Assembly: GCF_020907245.1 (NCBI RefSeq)
Contig: NZ_JAJJWH010000016.1
Span: 42,658 to 106,657, forward strand
DNA from: Pontibacter harenae
GTDB taxonomy: Bacteria; Bacteroidota; Bacteroidia; Cytophagales; Hymenobacteraceae
Reading direction: 5' to 3'
DNA length: 64,000 nt
Part shown: positions 56,157 to 64,000 of the stretch, one piece after another
Position numbering within the stretch: position 1 is the first letter of the stretch
Layout: every line of letters starts with the position of its first letter
Made by a program: the position numbers and the translations under genes
The notes under the pieces: model-generated
The model's database searches: none
What the model was told of the DNA's origin: nothing
The model's input: only the letters and a program-made list of their open reading frames with translations

Positions 56157-56198
56157 TGCTGTGCCAACATTCAGAACCAGACGAGTCATACAATAAAA

Positions 56199-56675
56199 TC
56201 AGTGGGCCAGAATTTGCTCCAGATCGTGTAGCAATACTTTTATATCTGGGCGCGCATAAGGAGTACTTTGTACAGAGCTAGCCAAAATCTCCAGATTTGG
56301 TTTAAGCACGAACAAGGCGGGTTCTAAAAATTCTTCTGGCTGTTGGCTTCCAAAGCCGTGGCTAATATGCATTCCTAAATCTTTACCATCTTTCAAAGAA
56401 AAGCTATGCGCCATAGGTAGTTTACCCGTAAACCATTCCTCTTTCGCTTGCTGCGCACGCAATGGAGTGTCGGTACTTACAGCAACAACTTCAATGCCTA
56501 GGTTAGCATATTCTGGGTAATAGGTACCCCACCTGTGCACATACCTATAACAAACACTGCAATGGAAACCTCTGTAAAACACCAGGATGAGTAACTTTTT
56601 GTTTTTAACGAGGCTTTCTACATCTACGGTAGCATCGTCCAGTATGGTAAGCTGGTAATTGGGGAATTTTTCCAT
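56199..56675 (-). CDS. Peroxiredoxin-like (AhpC/TSA, redoxin) protein
   Basis: 158-residue thioredoxin-fold protein. LILVFYRGFHCSVCYRYVHRWG places two cysteines (C39, C42) at the CxxC-type active site; VVAVSTDTPLRAQQAKEEW and FLEPALFVLKPN follow as in AhpC/TSA proteins. It probably reduces peroxides or thiols in the cytoplasm, since no signal is seen. It sits between cydB and the DisA-like gene. Its placement near cydAB could reflect oxidative-stress handling, which is inference. Confidence 0.82.
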   Translation of the reverse strand: MEKFPNYQLTILDDATVDVESLVKNKKLLILVFYRGFHCSVCYRYVHRWGTYYPEYANLGIEVVAVSTDTPLRAQQAKEEWFTGKLPMAHSFSLKDGKDLGMHISHGFGSQQPEEFLEPALFVLKPNLEILASSVQSTPYARPDIKVLLHDLEQILAH

Positions 56676-56798
56676 AGTTAGAGAAATGGGCTCAATATTT
56701 CCGAATGTTCTTCGTGTTTGGTTGTACTCTCTGATTTAGTTTATGGTTCTGTTTGTTTACTTCCAACTCAATTTTAGCACCATAAAATCACAAGTGTT

Positions 56799-57947
56799 TT
56801 AAAGCAGTAAAGAGTCAATCCTATGCGCTTGTACCATGTTTTCGCAAGGTGACCAGGAGAAGATGGTGAAGCGCCCATCCTGTGATGCTACCATGGCCAA
56901 TGCATCTTGCTGGTCGTGTACAAATTGAGCTGCTGAGTAATGCCTGGTGCCACCATTCTCTGATGGATGTACAACCTTGCCACTGTCGCCAATAATAGGC
57001 TCAGTCAACATAACTTGATCGATGGGTGTGGCTTGAGGCGGCCTACCAATTTTAGCACCGAAGGCAAGTAAGTTATACTGGTCGTCAATGATGGTTGCAC
57101 CGTCTACAGCTGTAAGACCTGCTAAGCTGTCAATTTCCTTGCGAAGCTTGCTCTGCCAAAGTGCATCATTTGTATTTTCCTGTTCTTGCAGCATTAAATC
57201 GGCCAAAGCACAGTAGGCTGGCTGCACCGCATACATAATGGGCCGAATGATTGACTCTTGCCAGGCAGAAGAGTTGCTTGGCACAACTAATAAGGAGCCG
57301 CCCTGATGATGTGCACGCATAGATACAGCCAATTGAATAAGCACATTGGTTGAAGCAAAGAAACCAGGTGAGGTGCTAGAGCTGAGTAAAGACGACAGCA
57401 GGTTTGGGCAATCGGGTAGGGCAGCGCCATTTTCATCCACTACTTTTACCTGATCCCCTTTCAGCACAGCCACATTTGCAAATTTTCCATAGCCGTCTGT
57501 GCGCCTGTGCTTCACCACCAATAAACCAGGTTCTGACACGTCTACCACAAAGCAAAGGCTGGGAATAGTGCGTGTTGCACCCCAGATGTATAGTTCGCCG
57601 TCCTTAGGCCAAATTCCCAGGTGTATACCTGGTCTTTCAACGCCAGGAGCAATTTTTATGAGTGTATCTGGCGAAAAAGGAATTGGCTGCTCAAAAAGCA
57701 TTGGCATTTCCGCTTGGTCTGGAGGCAGAAATGCTATAGAAATTTTTGGAGGGTTTCCTTCCTCGCGCCGAAGGCTAGCCCAGAACGCGGCATCTAGCAC
57801 CACCTCAATTGTTCGCTTGCTGGGTGCGTAAGCCAGTACTTCTTTCCCGACAGATTGTGCTGCGTCTATACGCCTGGTAAAGTGTTTTTCAACTGCTTCT
57901 GCTACCTCCTGTGCTGCCCTGTAGGTGGATTCGCGGATTATTTGCAT
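56799..57947 (-). CDS. DisA-like (DACNV-type) nucleotide-binding sensor protein
   Basis: 382-residue protein without membrane segments. The C-terminal third (about 265-365) resembles a DisA_N diadenylate cyclase fold: VDGATIIDD holds the DGA motif (D282-G283-A284) and GGTRHYSAAQF gives RHY (335-337) where active cyclases have RHR. LLAFGAKI and DALAMVASQDGRFTIFSW complete the domain. The family, described as putative sensor domain DACNV, is predicted to bind nucleotides; with RHR changed it may be an inactive sensor, but this is unproven. The N-terminal 260 residues are unassigned. No membrane-bound CdaA-type partner is present in the window. Confidence 0.75.
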   Translation of the reverse strand: MQIIRESTYRAAQEVAEAVEKHFTRRIDAAQSVGKEVLAYAPSKRTIEVVLDAAFWASLRREEGNPPKISIAFLPPDQAEMPMLFEQPIPFSPDTLIKIAPGVERPGIHLGIWPKDGELYIWGATRTIPSLCFVVDVSEPGLLVVKHRRTDGYGKFANVAVLKGDQVKVVDENGAALPDCPNLLSSLLSSSTSPGFFASTNVLIQLAVSMRAHHQGGSLLVVPSNSSAWQESIIRPIMYAVQPAYCALADLMLQEQENTNDALWQSKLRKEIDSLAGLTAVDGATIIDDQYNLLAFGAKIGRPPQATPIDQVMLTEPIIGDSGKVVHPSENGGTRHYSAAQFVHDQQDALAMVASQDGRFTIFSWSPCENMVQAHRIDSLLL

Positions 57948-58099
57948 GATTATCTTTTTGGTTTGTGCTTCAGCTGTTCGTTCGGTTGCACAAATTTGTA
58001 CTCGATTTGAAACTGTAAAAGTTGAGCTTATAGCTAAAGTTGCTGCTTTTTCTGCAGTTTAAAAATTCTTTCTGAAATTAATCTAGCGTCAGAATGTTG

Positions 58100-58107
58100 T
58101 ATCTTCG
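58100..58107 (+). promoter_or_regulatory. Possible -7 element of the ABC-F gene
   Basis: TATCTTCG (one mismatch to TAnnTTTG), 20 bp before the start codon; no properly spaced -33 element seen. Confidence 0.35.
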
Positions 58108-58127
58108 CAGCTTAAAATTAAAACATT

Positions 58128-59771
58128 ATGATTTCAGTTGATGCGGTTGCCGTTGAATTTAACGGTGCAGCTCTTTTTAGCAACGTTTCATTTAACATAA
58201 ACCCTGAAGACCGCATAGCGCTGATGGGTAAGAACGGTGCAGGAAAATCCACTTTACTTAAAATAATTGCTGGAGTAAATAAACCAACGCGCGGAAAAGT
58301 ATCTGCTCCTAAAGACGCTGTGGTTGCCTATTTGCCACAGCACCTGCTTACCCAAGACAATTGCACGGTGTTTGAAGAAGCATCGAAAGCATTTGCCAAT
58401 ATTTTGGATATGAAGGCACAGATGGATGATTTGAACCATCAGCTGGAAACCCGCACCGACTACGACTCTGATGACTATTATAAACTGATTGAACAAGTTT
58501 CGGAACTGGGGGAGAAGTATTACTCAATAGAAGAGACAAACTTTGATGCAGAGGTAGAAAAGACCTTGAAAGGCTTAGGTTTCTCCAGGGAAGACTTCAC
58601 AAGACCTACAAATGAGTTTAGCGGTGGCTGGCGCATGCGCATTGAACTGGCAAAAATTCTGTTGCAAAAGCCCGACCTGATTCTGCTCGATGAGCCAACA
58701 AACCACCTTGATATTGAATCCATTCAGTGGCTCGAGGACTTCCTGGTGAACAATGCCAAGGCTGTCATCGTGATCTCGCACGATAAAACTTTTGTTGATA
58801 ATATCACCAACCGCACCATTGAAGTGACAATGGGCCGCATCTACGATTACAAAGTTAACTACAGCAAATACCTGCAGCTGCGCACCGAGCGCCGTGAGCA
58901 ACAGCAAAAGCAGTTTGAGGACCAGCAAAAGGAAATCGCCGAGATTCAAGGCTTCATAGATCGCTTTAAAGGCACCTACTCTAAAACACTGCAGGTGCAG
59001 TCGCGGGTGAAGATGCTGGAGAAGATGGAGATAATTGAGGTAGACGAGGTAGACACTTCTGCCTTGAACTTAAAGTTCCCACCTGCACCGCGCTCTGGTA
59101 ATTACCCTGTAATTGTAGATGGCCTAACGAAGAAATATGGCGATTATACTGTTTTCAAAGATGCTTCGCTAACTATAAACCGTGGCGAGAAAATAGCTTT
59201 TGTAGGCAAAAACGGCGAAGGTAAATCTACACTGGTGAAAGCCATTATGGGCGAGATTGATTTTGAAGGAACGCTCCAGTTGGGCCACAACTGTATGATT
59301 GGGTACTTTGCCCAGAACCAGGCTTCTTTGCTGGACGAGAACCTAACGGTTTTCCAGACAATAGATGAGATTGCCGTGGGTGATATGCGTACCAGAATTA
59401 AAGACTTGTTAGGAGCCTTTATGTTTAGCGGCGATACGGTTGAGAAGAAAGTGAAGGTGCTTTCGGGAGGGGAAAAGACGCGACTGGCGATGATTAAGCT
59501 ACTGCTACAGCCTGTGAACCTACTCATTCTGGACGAACCAACGAACCACCTTGATATCAAAACAAAAGACATTCTAAAAGACGCACTAAAGGCTTTTGAT
59601 GGAACGCTGATCCTGGTGTCTCACGATAGAGATTTTTTGGATGGGCTGGCAGAAAAGGTATTTGAGTTTGGCAACAAGCGCATCCGTGAGCACTTCGAAG
59701 ACATCAACGGCTTCCTCAGAAATAAAAAGATGGAGAACCTGCGCGAAATCGAAAGAAACATTGCAAAATAG
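58128..59771 (+). CDS. ABC-F family ATPase
   Basis: 547-residue soluble protein with two ABC domains and no membrane segments. Walker A motifs are GKNGAGKST (34-42) and GKNGEGKST (360-368); signatures FSGGWRMRIELA and LSGGEKTRLAM; Walker B with LLDEPTNHLDIESIQWLEDFL and LILDEPTNHLDIKTKD. A basic helical linker (about 240-310) lies between. ABC-F proteins of this type act on ribosomes in translation or resistance. The sequence looks closest to the YbiT/Uup-type housekeeping members, but exact subfamily is uncertain. Terminator at 59804. Confidence 0.92.
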   Translation: MISVDAVAVEFNGAALFSNVSFNINPEDRIALMGKNGAGKSTLLKIIAGVNKPTRGKVSAPKDAVVAYLPQHLLTQDNCTVFEEASKAFANILDMKAQMDDLNHQLETRTDYDSDDYYKLIEQVSELGEKYYSIEETNFDAEVEKTLKGLGFSREDFTRPTNEFSGGWRMRIELAKILLQKPDLILLDEPTNHLDIESIQWLEDFLVNNAKAVIVISHDKTFVDNITNRTIEVTMGRIYDYKVNYSKYLQLRTERREQQQKQFEDQQKEIAEIQGFIDRFKGTYSKTLQVQSRVKMLEKMEIIEVDEVDTSALNLKFPPAPRSGNYPVIVDGLTKKYGDYTVFKDASLTINRGEKIAFVGKNGEGKSTLVKAIMGEIDFEGTLQLGHNCMIGYFAQNQASLLDENLTVFQTIDEIAVGDMRTRIKDLLGAFMFSGDTVEKKVKVLSGGEKTRLAMIKLLLQPVNLLILDEPTNHLDIKTKDILKDALKAFDGTLILVSHDRDFLDGLAEKVFEFGNKRIREHFEDINGFLRNKKMENLREIERNIAK

Positions 59772-59803
59772 TTACTGCTTCAATGTCCTTAGAACAATCT
59801 ATT

Positions 59804-59842
59804 AAGCCCGCTACAGAGCAATCTGAGCGGGCTTTTTCTTTC
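59804..59842 (+). terminator. Terminator after the ABC-F gene
   Basis: AAGCCCGCT / AGCGGGCTT (59804-59812, 59826-59834) followed by TTTCTTTC. Confidence 0.82.
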
Positions 59843-59918
59843 TTGAAGGCGTGATTAGAAGTTTGCTGCGCTGTTGTGGCTAAAAGATATAACCTATTAT
59901 AGCTGCTGTTCCGTATCT

Positions 59919-60035
59919 ATGGTAAAATCTATTTATATGGATCCACTTAAAATAATGACCTATATGGCGATACCTGGAGCTGTAGTAGTTTTGGGAGTTC
60001 GCATTTTCCGCCTAATGCAGAAAAAGAAGGCTTAA
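59919..60035 (+). CDS. Very small single-span membrane protein
   Basis: 38 residues if the ATG at 59919 is used (32 from 59937). One hydrophobic segment (IMTYMAIPGAVVVLGVRIF) is followed by a basic tail (QKKKA), matching a type-II-like one-span topology. It is directly upstream, by 31 bp, of another tiny membrane protein in the same direction. No family is known to me; the paired arrangement and a good reading frame make it more than chance, but it is short. Confidence 0.5.
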   Translation: MVKSIYMDPLKIMTYMAIPGAVVVLGVRIFRLMQKKKA

Positions 60036-60066
60036 CCTTTAACAAAACAATTTTAACTCTAAAACT

Positions 60067-60267
60067 ATGGCAGACATCTCAACCAAACAACCACTAAAAG
60101 ATTTACTTGATAACCCTCAGAAAATTTCTGAAGTGATGGAGGACCCTGGTAAATTTGGCATGGACGTGTACAAATCGTTATCTAACCAGAACAAGATGTA
60201 CCTTTCCTTTGCTGCAGGAGTAGGTTTAATTATTTACGGGTTTATGCTCAGAAAGCAAGAGAAGTAG
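60067..60267 (+). CDS. Small one-span membrane protein
   Basis: 66 residues with an acidic/polar N-terminal half (LLDNPQKISEVMEDPGKFG) and a C-terminal hydrophobic segment (MYLSFAAGVGLIIYGFML) ending in a basic RKQEK. Together with the 38-residue protein upstream it forms a two-gene micro-operon. No function is recognised. Confidence 0.62.
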   Translation: MADISTKQPLKDLLDNPQKISEVMEDPGKFGMDVYKSLSNQNKMYLSFAAGVGLIIYGFMLRKQEK

Positions 60268-60512
60268 TTGTTCGCTTCCCTTGCTACTTGTTACATTAAG
60301 AGGCAATAAGCTGTGCTTTTTAATGTAGCTCATGCTCCTATAATGCTTTTTTGCTGGTGCGGGCTTGCGGCTCGTACCTTTATTTTTTTCAGTAGTTCGA
60401 CCTTTTTCACAAAAATTTTAATCTGAAAGAAACCAGCAAAGCGAACCAACTTATTTGTGCCCAACTACAGGTGTAACGCCAGTAGGCATGACTTAGAAGT
60501 AGTTTGTGCCCG

Positions 60513-61400
60513 CTACTTGAAATAAGCAGCATACTTCTTCGGCATCTCATCTATACTTCTAATCTGGATTTCTTTATAAAATACTTCAGCTGCCTCGCTT
60601 TGCAGCTGTATCTTACCTTTCGTCAACGGAATTTCCTGCCCATCTACCACATATCTGGAGTTCTGTAGCACCATTACGACATGCCCGTTCACGATGTGTA
60701 GGCTTTTGTCTTCGAAGCAGACTAGTTCTACGTTCGTCCATTCACCTTCAGGGCTTTCATGGTCTTCGCTGCGCAGGCAAAAACTGCTAACACTCTTGCC
60801 TGCTCCAACTGGCTGAAACGGCTGCCTGGCACTGGCCACTGTGTTCATATCACCTTCAGGAATAAAAGCTCTTATATCGATGGCAGAATTCGCAATGCTC
60901 CAATAGTCGCCCATGTGCCCCTCCATAATCTGAAACTCCTGCGCTAGCATCCAAGACCGCCAATAATCTACGCCCGCTTTTCCTACAGAATGGTAGAGTA
61001 GGCCAGAGTCCTTGAGTAAATCTTTTCGCGGTTCCCACTTTTGAACGCCCCATTTCACCTTTAGCTTGAGGTGGTAATTCTCGTATTCCTGCTTCGTATA
61101 AACACAGCCATAAATCTCACCGCTGATTTTTAAAGCTGGCTCGCCACTGTCTTCTACCACCGAGAAAACATTCGCTTCGTTTTTATTGTACCCAATAGGC
61201 TCTATCGTCTTGCCGTTTTCACCGGAAGGAACGTTGCCGTTGTAGCTTGTTGTATGGCGGTAACTCTGGTACACCTCCCATTGCGACAAGTTTATGTCGA
61301 GCAGAGACGTCCACTTGTTTTTAGGCTGAAAAGAGCTGGAACCTATAAAAAGAAGGGCGAAAGCTGCGGGGAGAACAGTATTTATGATTGTTTTTTTCAT
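60513..61400 (-). CDS. DUF1080 secreted glycan-hydrolase-like protein
   Basis: 295-residue exported protein: a signal peptide (about 1-22, SSSFQPK) and a DUF1080 (3-keto-disaccharide hydrolase) jelly-roll domain. WTSLLDINLSQWEVYQ, LKLKVKWGVQKW and VELVCFEDKSLHIVNGHVV are the conserved strands. Some members cleave 3-keto-glycosides or related carbohydrates, but the enzyme activity of this protein is not shown by sequence. It is transcribed toward the tiny membrane genes. Confidence 0.88.
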   Translation of the reverse strand: MKKTIINTVLPAAFALLFIGSSSFQPKNKWTSLLDINLSQWEVYQSYRHTTSYNGNVPSGENGKTIEPIGYNKNEANVFSVVEDSGEPALKISGEIYGCVYTKQEYENYHLKLKVKWGVQKWEPRKDLLKDSGLLYHSVGKAGVDYWRSWMLAQEFQIMEGHMGDYWSIANSAIDIRAFIPEGDMNTVASARQPFQPVGAGKSVSSFCLRSEDHESPEGEWTNVELVCFEDKSLHIVNGHVVMVLQNSRYVVDGQEIPLTKGKIQLQSEAAEVFYKEIQIRSIDEMPKKYAAYFK

Positions 61401-61552
61401 AGAGGCTTACACAAGAGTTTTGAAAGTTATATGCAGGCTGAAGTTAAGAGTTTTGCCAAAGATAGAATAACAGTTTCGCCCTTATATTATAGGCGATACT
61501 GGGTGGCTAGTGCTGTATAGCTTGAACAAAGTCTGGCCAAAAAACAAAGCAT

Positions 61553-62275
61553 TTATTTAATCCCTCCAAAAGCTGCGAAGGCAATGTTCTTGTGCAGTAT
61601 TTCCACCTCTCTGAAACCGACTTTACGCATCATATCCAATTGAAAAGTAACGGAGCGTGAGCTGTCTTCTTTTTCGATGTAGGCCAGCACGTTATTCTTG
61701 TAATTCTCGCCTCCTATACTTACTAGGTATTCGCTATACTTGCTCCAGAAAAGCTGGTTTATCTCTTTTGAATTGTGAATGATCAAATCTGAGATCCAGA
61801 AGCTGCCTCCTGGCTTGAGCGACTTATATAGTTTACTGAACACAAACTCCCAATCCTGTTCCTCCCGCAGGTGATGCAACACAGCGCCAGCCAGTACAAT
61901 ATTATAATGATTTTCTGGCAAGGCGATCTCCCGAATATCACCCCGCATGCTTTCGATGCTTCCGTTGGTAGCTTCCTGCACTCTCGCCTTGGCCCGATCT
62001 AACATAGGCTGCGACAGGTCGACTAATGTACAGTTAAGGTTAGGCAGCTTGTGCAGCATTTTCAGAGTATAGTTGCCTGCGCCGCAGCCAATATCCAGTA
62101 GGTTCTCTGCTTTGGGATTCACCGCTCTGGCCGCATCCGTTATCAGCTCCAAAGACACAGGCGCATCTATCGTTGATTGCTGCCCCGTGCCCAGATTGGC
62201 AAACCTTTCTACATCTTTATCAAAGCGTTCTCTTATTTCTTCGTTCGTAGATTTTTGGTGGAGGTTAGTGGACAT
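61553..62275 (-). CDS. Class I SAM-dependent methyltransferase
   Basis: 240-residue Rossmann-fold methyltransferase. Motif I NLLDIGCGAGNYTLKML (about 62-78) binds SAM; a motif II-like acidic strand CTLVDLSQPMLDRA, then VLAGAVLHHLRE (motif for product/arrangement) and LKPGGSFWISDL are clear. No substrate-specific domain is visible, so the methyl acceptor is unknown. Flanked by the small carboxypeptidase-regulatory-like gene upstream. Confidence 0.9.
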   Translation of the reverse strand: MSTNLHQKSTNEEIRERFDKDVERFANLGTGQQSTIDAPVSLELITDAARAVNPKAENLLDIGCGAGNYTLKMLHKLPNLNCTLVDLSQPMLDRAKARVQEATNGSIESMRGDIREIALPENHYNIVLAGAVLHHLREEQDWEFVFSKLYKSLKPGGSFWISDLIIHNSKEINQLFWSKYSEYLVSIGGENYKNNVLAYIEKEDSSRSVTFQLDMMRKVGFREVEILHKNIAFAAFGGIK

Positions 62276-62350
62276 GAGGGTAGAGGTAAAAAACTAGTGA
62301 AGCTGTATAATGTAAAGAGAGTTAAATCAGGCTCTTTTATAAACTTTTTC

Positions 62351-62881
62351 TTACTTACAGTTTATAAGTTGCTCATAGGAAAAACGAATCTCATTATCTC
62401 CTTTTTCATAGTTGAAAAATAGCATTTGAGTAGAGTCTGTAGGACAAGGTATAGCTGTACTCTTATCAAGTTCAGTGATGTCTTGATAGCCTAACAACTT
62501 GCCCCAATGTGAGATTGCTCTGCATTTTGTCTTGTCTGCTTTACTCAAGCTTTCATACTCTTGCACCTCCAGAAATTTGTTCCAACGCAACTCCATTCTG
62601 CCGAGGTAAATGCTGTCGTTTACATATTTCACACCTGTAATTCGATAGGTAGGAGCACCGTCAGTGGTTAGAAGCACATCAAAATTTTTTGTGTTGTATA
62701 GGCTGGTTTTGATCGTAAACTTTCCTTCTAAATCAGTAAATGTATTTACTGCCGTTTCAGCAATTTTGACTTCGCAGTTTGGCAAGGGCTTGCCCTCCTG
62801 GTCTACAACACTACCCGTAACGGTTATAAGCGGCCACTGGATGAAAAGCAGTAGGTAGGGGAGCAGGTAAAGCTTTGCCAT
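62351..62881 (-). CDS. Small secreted protein with carboxypeptidase-regulatory-like domain
   Basis: 176 residues: a hydrophobic signal (LYLLPYLLLFIQWP) and a CarboxypepD_reg-like beta sandwich (VTGSVVDQEGKPLPNCEVKIA, NTFTDLEGKFTIKTS), the unit that in Bacteroidota precedes TonB-dependent receptors. Here it is free-standing with a short C-terminal segment (GYQDITELDKSTAIPCPT). Function unknown. Its start codon is only 65 bp from the group II intron. Confidence 0.78.
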   Translation of the reverse strand: MAKLYLLPYLLLFIQWPLITVTGSVVDQEGKPLPNCEVKIAETAVNTFTDLEGKFTIKTSLYNTKNFDVLLTTDGAPTYRITGVKYVNDSIYLGRMELRWNKFLEVQEYESLSKADKTKCRAISHWGKLLGYQDITELDKSTAIPCPTDSTQMLFFNYEKGDNEIRFSYEQLINCK

Positions 62882-62912
62882 TTGATTGATTGTTTGGGTG
62901 AACGTACTGGGC

Positions 62913-62937
62913 TATGCGGTGGCGAAGCTGCCGTATA
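62913..62937 (+). other. Wobble-paired hairpin just before the intron
   Basis: TATGCGGTGGC (62913-62923) and GCTGCCGTATA (62927-62937) pair as plus-strand RNA over 11 positions with three G-U pairs and a GAA loop. The intron begins nine bases further on. Could be a target-site structure like those favoured by class C introns. Confidence 0.45.
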
Positions 62938-62945
62938 GGTGTGGT

Positions 62946-64000
62946 GTGCGCCCAGTATGGGCACCTGGTACTAAAGGTATCAAATTATTCCAGAGGGTGA
63001 AAGTCCCTTACAGGCGAGTTGGTGAAGCCTGTTAGCAAGCCGCAAGCTGGTTCGTCGTGAGGCGTGCAGTGAAGAAAGCGGAACTGCAAAATCCGGTACT
63101 GACGGACAGAAACTGCATAAGAGGCAGGAAGTCGTGGGTAAGCAAGCACCCCTTTGCGATGCCCCTGACCAACAAACGACTTTGTGTAGATGCAGCAGGA
63201 ATCGGAGGAAGGAATGTGCTCTTACCTGGGGAGGTCTCCCGGTGTCGTGAACACAGTGAGAAGTCAGCAGAGGCCATAGTAGGTAGAAGTAACGAGCTGG
63301 GAAGCACCCGGAGGTCTCACAATCTGCTGAAGGGCCGAACGTTAAGTTGCCCCAAATTCGGCAAGGAGGCTGTGCCAGCCTTGCCTTAAGCGGGGCAGAG
63401 ATTACAAGTAAAAGTAATAAAACAAAAGATGATAGAGAAGGTACTCCACCGGGGCAACATGCTCAAGGCATACACGCACGTGCTGGCCAACAAAGGTTCG
63501 GCGGGCGTGGACGGTATGCGGGTGGAGGAGCTGGCTTTGCACCTGAAAGAAAACAGGGACGCCATCGCCACCGACATCTGCAACGGCAGGTACCTGCCTT
63601 CTCCCATCTTAGGGGTAGCCATACCCAAGAGCAACGGTAAGAATCGCCTGCTGGGCATTCCCACCGTCACCGACCGGGTGCTGCAACAGGCGGCAAATCA
63701 GGTGATAGCACCGCTTTTCGAGCTGGAGTTCAAGGAGCACAGCTACGGCTTCCGTTCCAACCGCAATGCCCACCAGGCCCTGCAGCAGGCGCACAGGTAT
63801 ATCCACGAGGGCTATCAGCATATCGTGGATATAGACCTTCAGAACTTCTTCGATGAGGTGGACCATTGCCTGCTGCTGCAGCTGCTCTACTGCAAGGTAA
63901 GATGCCCGCTCACCCTTCGCCTTATCCGCAAATGGCTACGGGCTCCCATTCTTATCAACGGGAGACTGGCCAGGCGCCGCAAAGGCGTGCCGCAGGGAAG
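62946..64000 (+). mobile_element. Group II intron (5' portion, truncated by the window)
   Basis: The GTGCGCCCAGTATGGGCAC sequence at 62946 is the typical GUGYG 5' end and domain I opening of a bacterial group II intron, and GAGGGTGAAAGTCCCTT follows near 62992, another common domain I motif. About 480 bp of structured RNA precede an intron-encoded reverse transcriptase that starts at 63429. The RT region is clearly more GC-rich than its neighbours. The intron's 3' end and domains V-VI lie outside the window, so mobility is not assessable. The 5' boundary could be 62944 (GTGTG) instead. Confidence 0.85.
63429..64000 (+). CDS. ltrA: Group II intron reverse transcriptase/maturase (3' end cut off)
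   Basis: 190 codons of an intron-encoded protein run open to the right edge without a stop. Domain RT0/1: NMLKAYTHVLANKGSAGVDGM, then IPKSNGKNRLLGIPTVTDRV, HSYGFRSNRNAHQAL, and RT3-like VDIDLQNFFDEVDHCLL with the first catalytic Asp; the YxDD motif would come later. RKGVPQG just before the edge matches the RT4 entry. It serves reverse transcription and splicing of the host intron. Because no stop is seen, the protein is incomplete here. Confidence 0.88.
   Translation, partial: MIEKVLHRGNMLKAYTHVLANKGSAGVDGMRVEELALHLKENRDAIATDICNGRYLPSPILGVAIPKSNGKNRLLGIPTVTDRVLQQAANQVIAPLFELEFKEHSYGFRSNRNAHQALQQAHRYIHEGYQHIVDIDLQNFFDEVDHCLLLQLLYCKVRCPLTLRLIRKWLRAPILINGRLARRRKGVPQG

Noticed and set aside
63057..63389. 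Plus-strand frame in the intron 5' RNA region
   Set aside because: Falls inside structured intron RNA upstream of the RT and has no family match.
63386..63866. Minus-strand frames opposite the reverse transcriptase
   Set aside because: Shadows of the RT frame at 63429, which carries the RT motifs.
1..64000. CRISPR arrays, tRNA and rRNA genes
   Set aside because: No repeat-spacer pattern, no cloverleaf with GGTTCGANTCC-type arm, and no rRNA signature seen on either strand by eye.

Overview
The window looks like a chromosomal segment of a Bacteroidota bacterium, most probably a Cytophagales/Hymenobacteraceae-type organism such as Pontibacter. This is inferred from the protein families (GH95, DUF1080, AzgA permease, many secreted peptidases), the numerous lipoproteins and signal peptides, the lack of clear Shine-Dalgarno sites, and several promoters resembling the Bacteroidota form (TTTG, about 20 nt, TAnnTTTG). 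Nothing in the sequence names the species. No tRNA, rRNA or CRISPR array was recognised.

Layout. (1) 1-673: 3' part of an FtsE-like ATPase. (2) 778-11148, minus strand: a surface-glycan locus with a complete CMP-pseudaminic acid pathway (pseB, pseC, an SpsF-type cytidylyltransferase in the PseF position, a PseG-PseH fusion, pseI), a candidate sugar transferase, a flippase and a GT4 glycosyltransferase. (3) 11459-16592: a secreted M14 peptidase, a small STAS/SEC14-like protein and ffh. (4) 16692-21385, minus strand: a four-gene signalling operon (CHASE3 kinase, sensorless degenerate kinase, Rcp1-type receiver, hybrid kinase), followed upstream by guaD. (5) 22263-32921: accessory and metabolic genes, including a lipocalin-like gene broken by a 7-bp tandem duplication, a coiled-coil lipoprotein, DUF429, PhzF, a carboxylesterase, a SieB-like protein, an amidase, an M28 peptidase, a purine permease and a DUF2236 protein. 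(6) 33090-39875: divergent GH95 and GH9 glycoside hydrolases and a porin. (7) 40061-50994: M13 peptidase, STAS protein, NarL-type regulator, D-aminoacylase-type amidohydrolase, a second M28 peptidase, a lytic transglycosylase and a secreted Ig-like/coiled-coil protein. (8) 51163-52321: a HipA-like kinase overlapping a DUF3037 gene. (9) 52859-62881: polysaccharide deacetylase, cytochrome bd oxidase (cydAB), a peroxiredoxin-like protein, a DisA-like (DACNV-type) sensor protein, an ABC-F ATPase, two tiny membrane proteins, a DUF1080 protein, a methyltransferase and a small carboxypeptidase-regulatory-like protein. (10) 62946 to the right edge: the 5' part of a group II intron, with its reverse transcriptase running off the window.

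How the genes work together. The pse block makes an activated nine-carbon acid sugar, CMP-pseudaminate, and probably attaches and exports it on a surface glycan. The secreted hydrolases suggest a scavenger living on peptides and plant or algal polysaccharides. CydAB points to low-oxygen respiration. The items most worth follow-up are the degenerate kinase in the signalling operon, the heptamer frameshift, the DisA-like protein with a changed RHR motif, the HipA-like/DUF3037 pair, the SieB-like gene outside any prophage, and the group II intron beside a wobble-paired hairpin.
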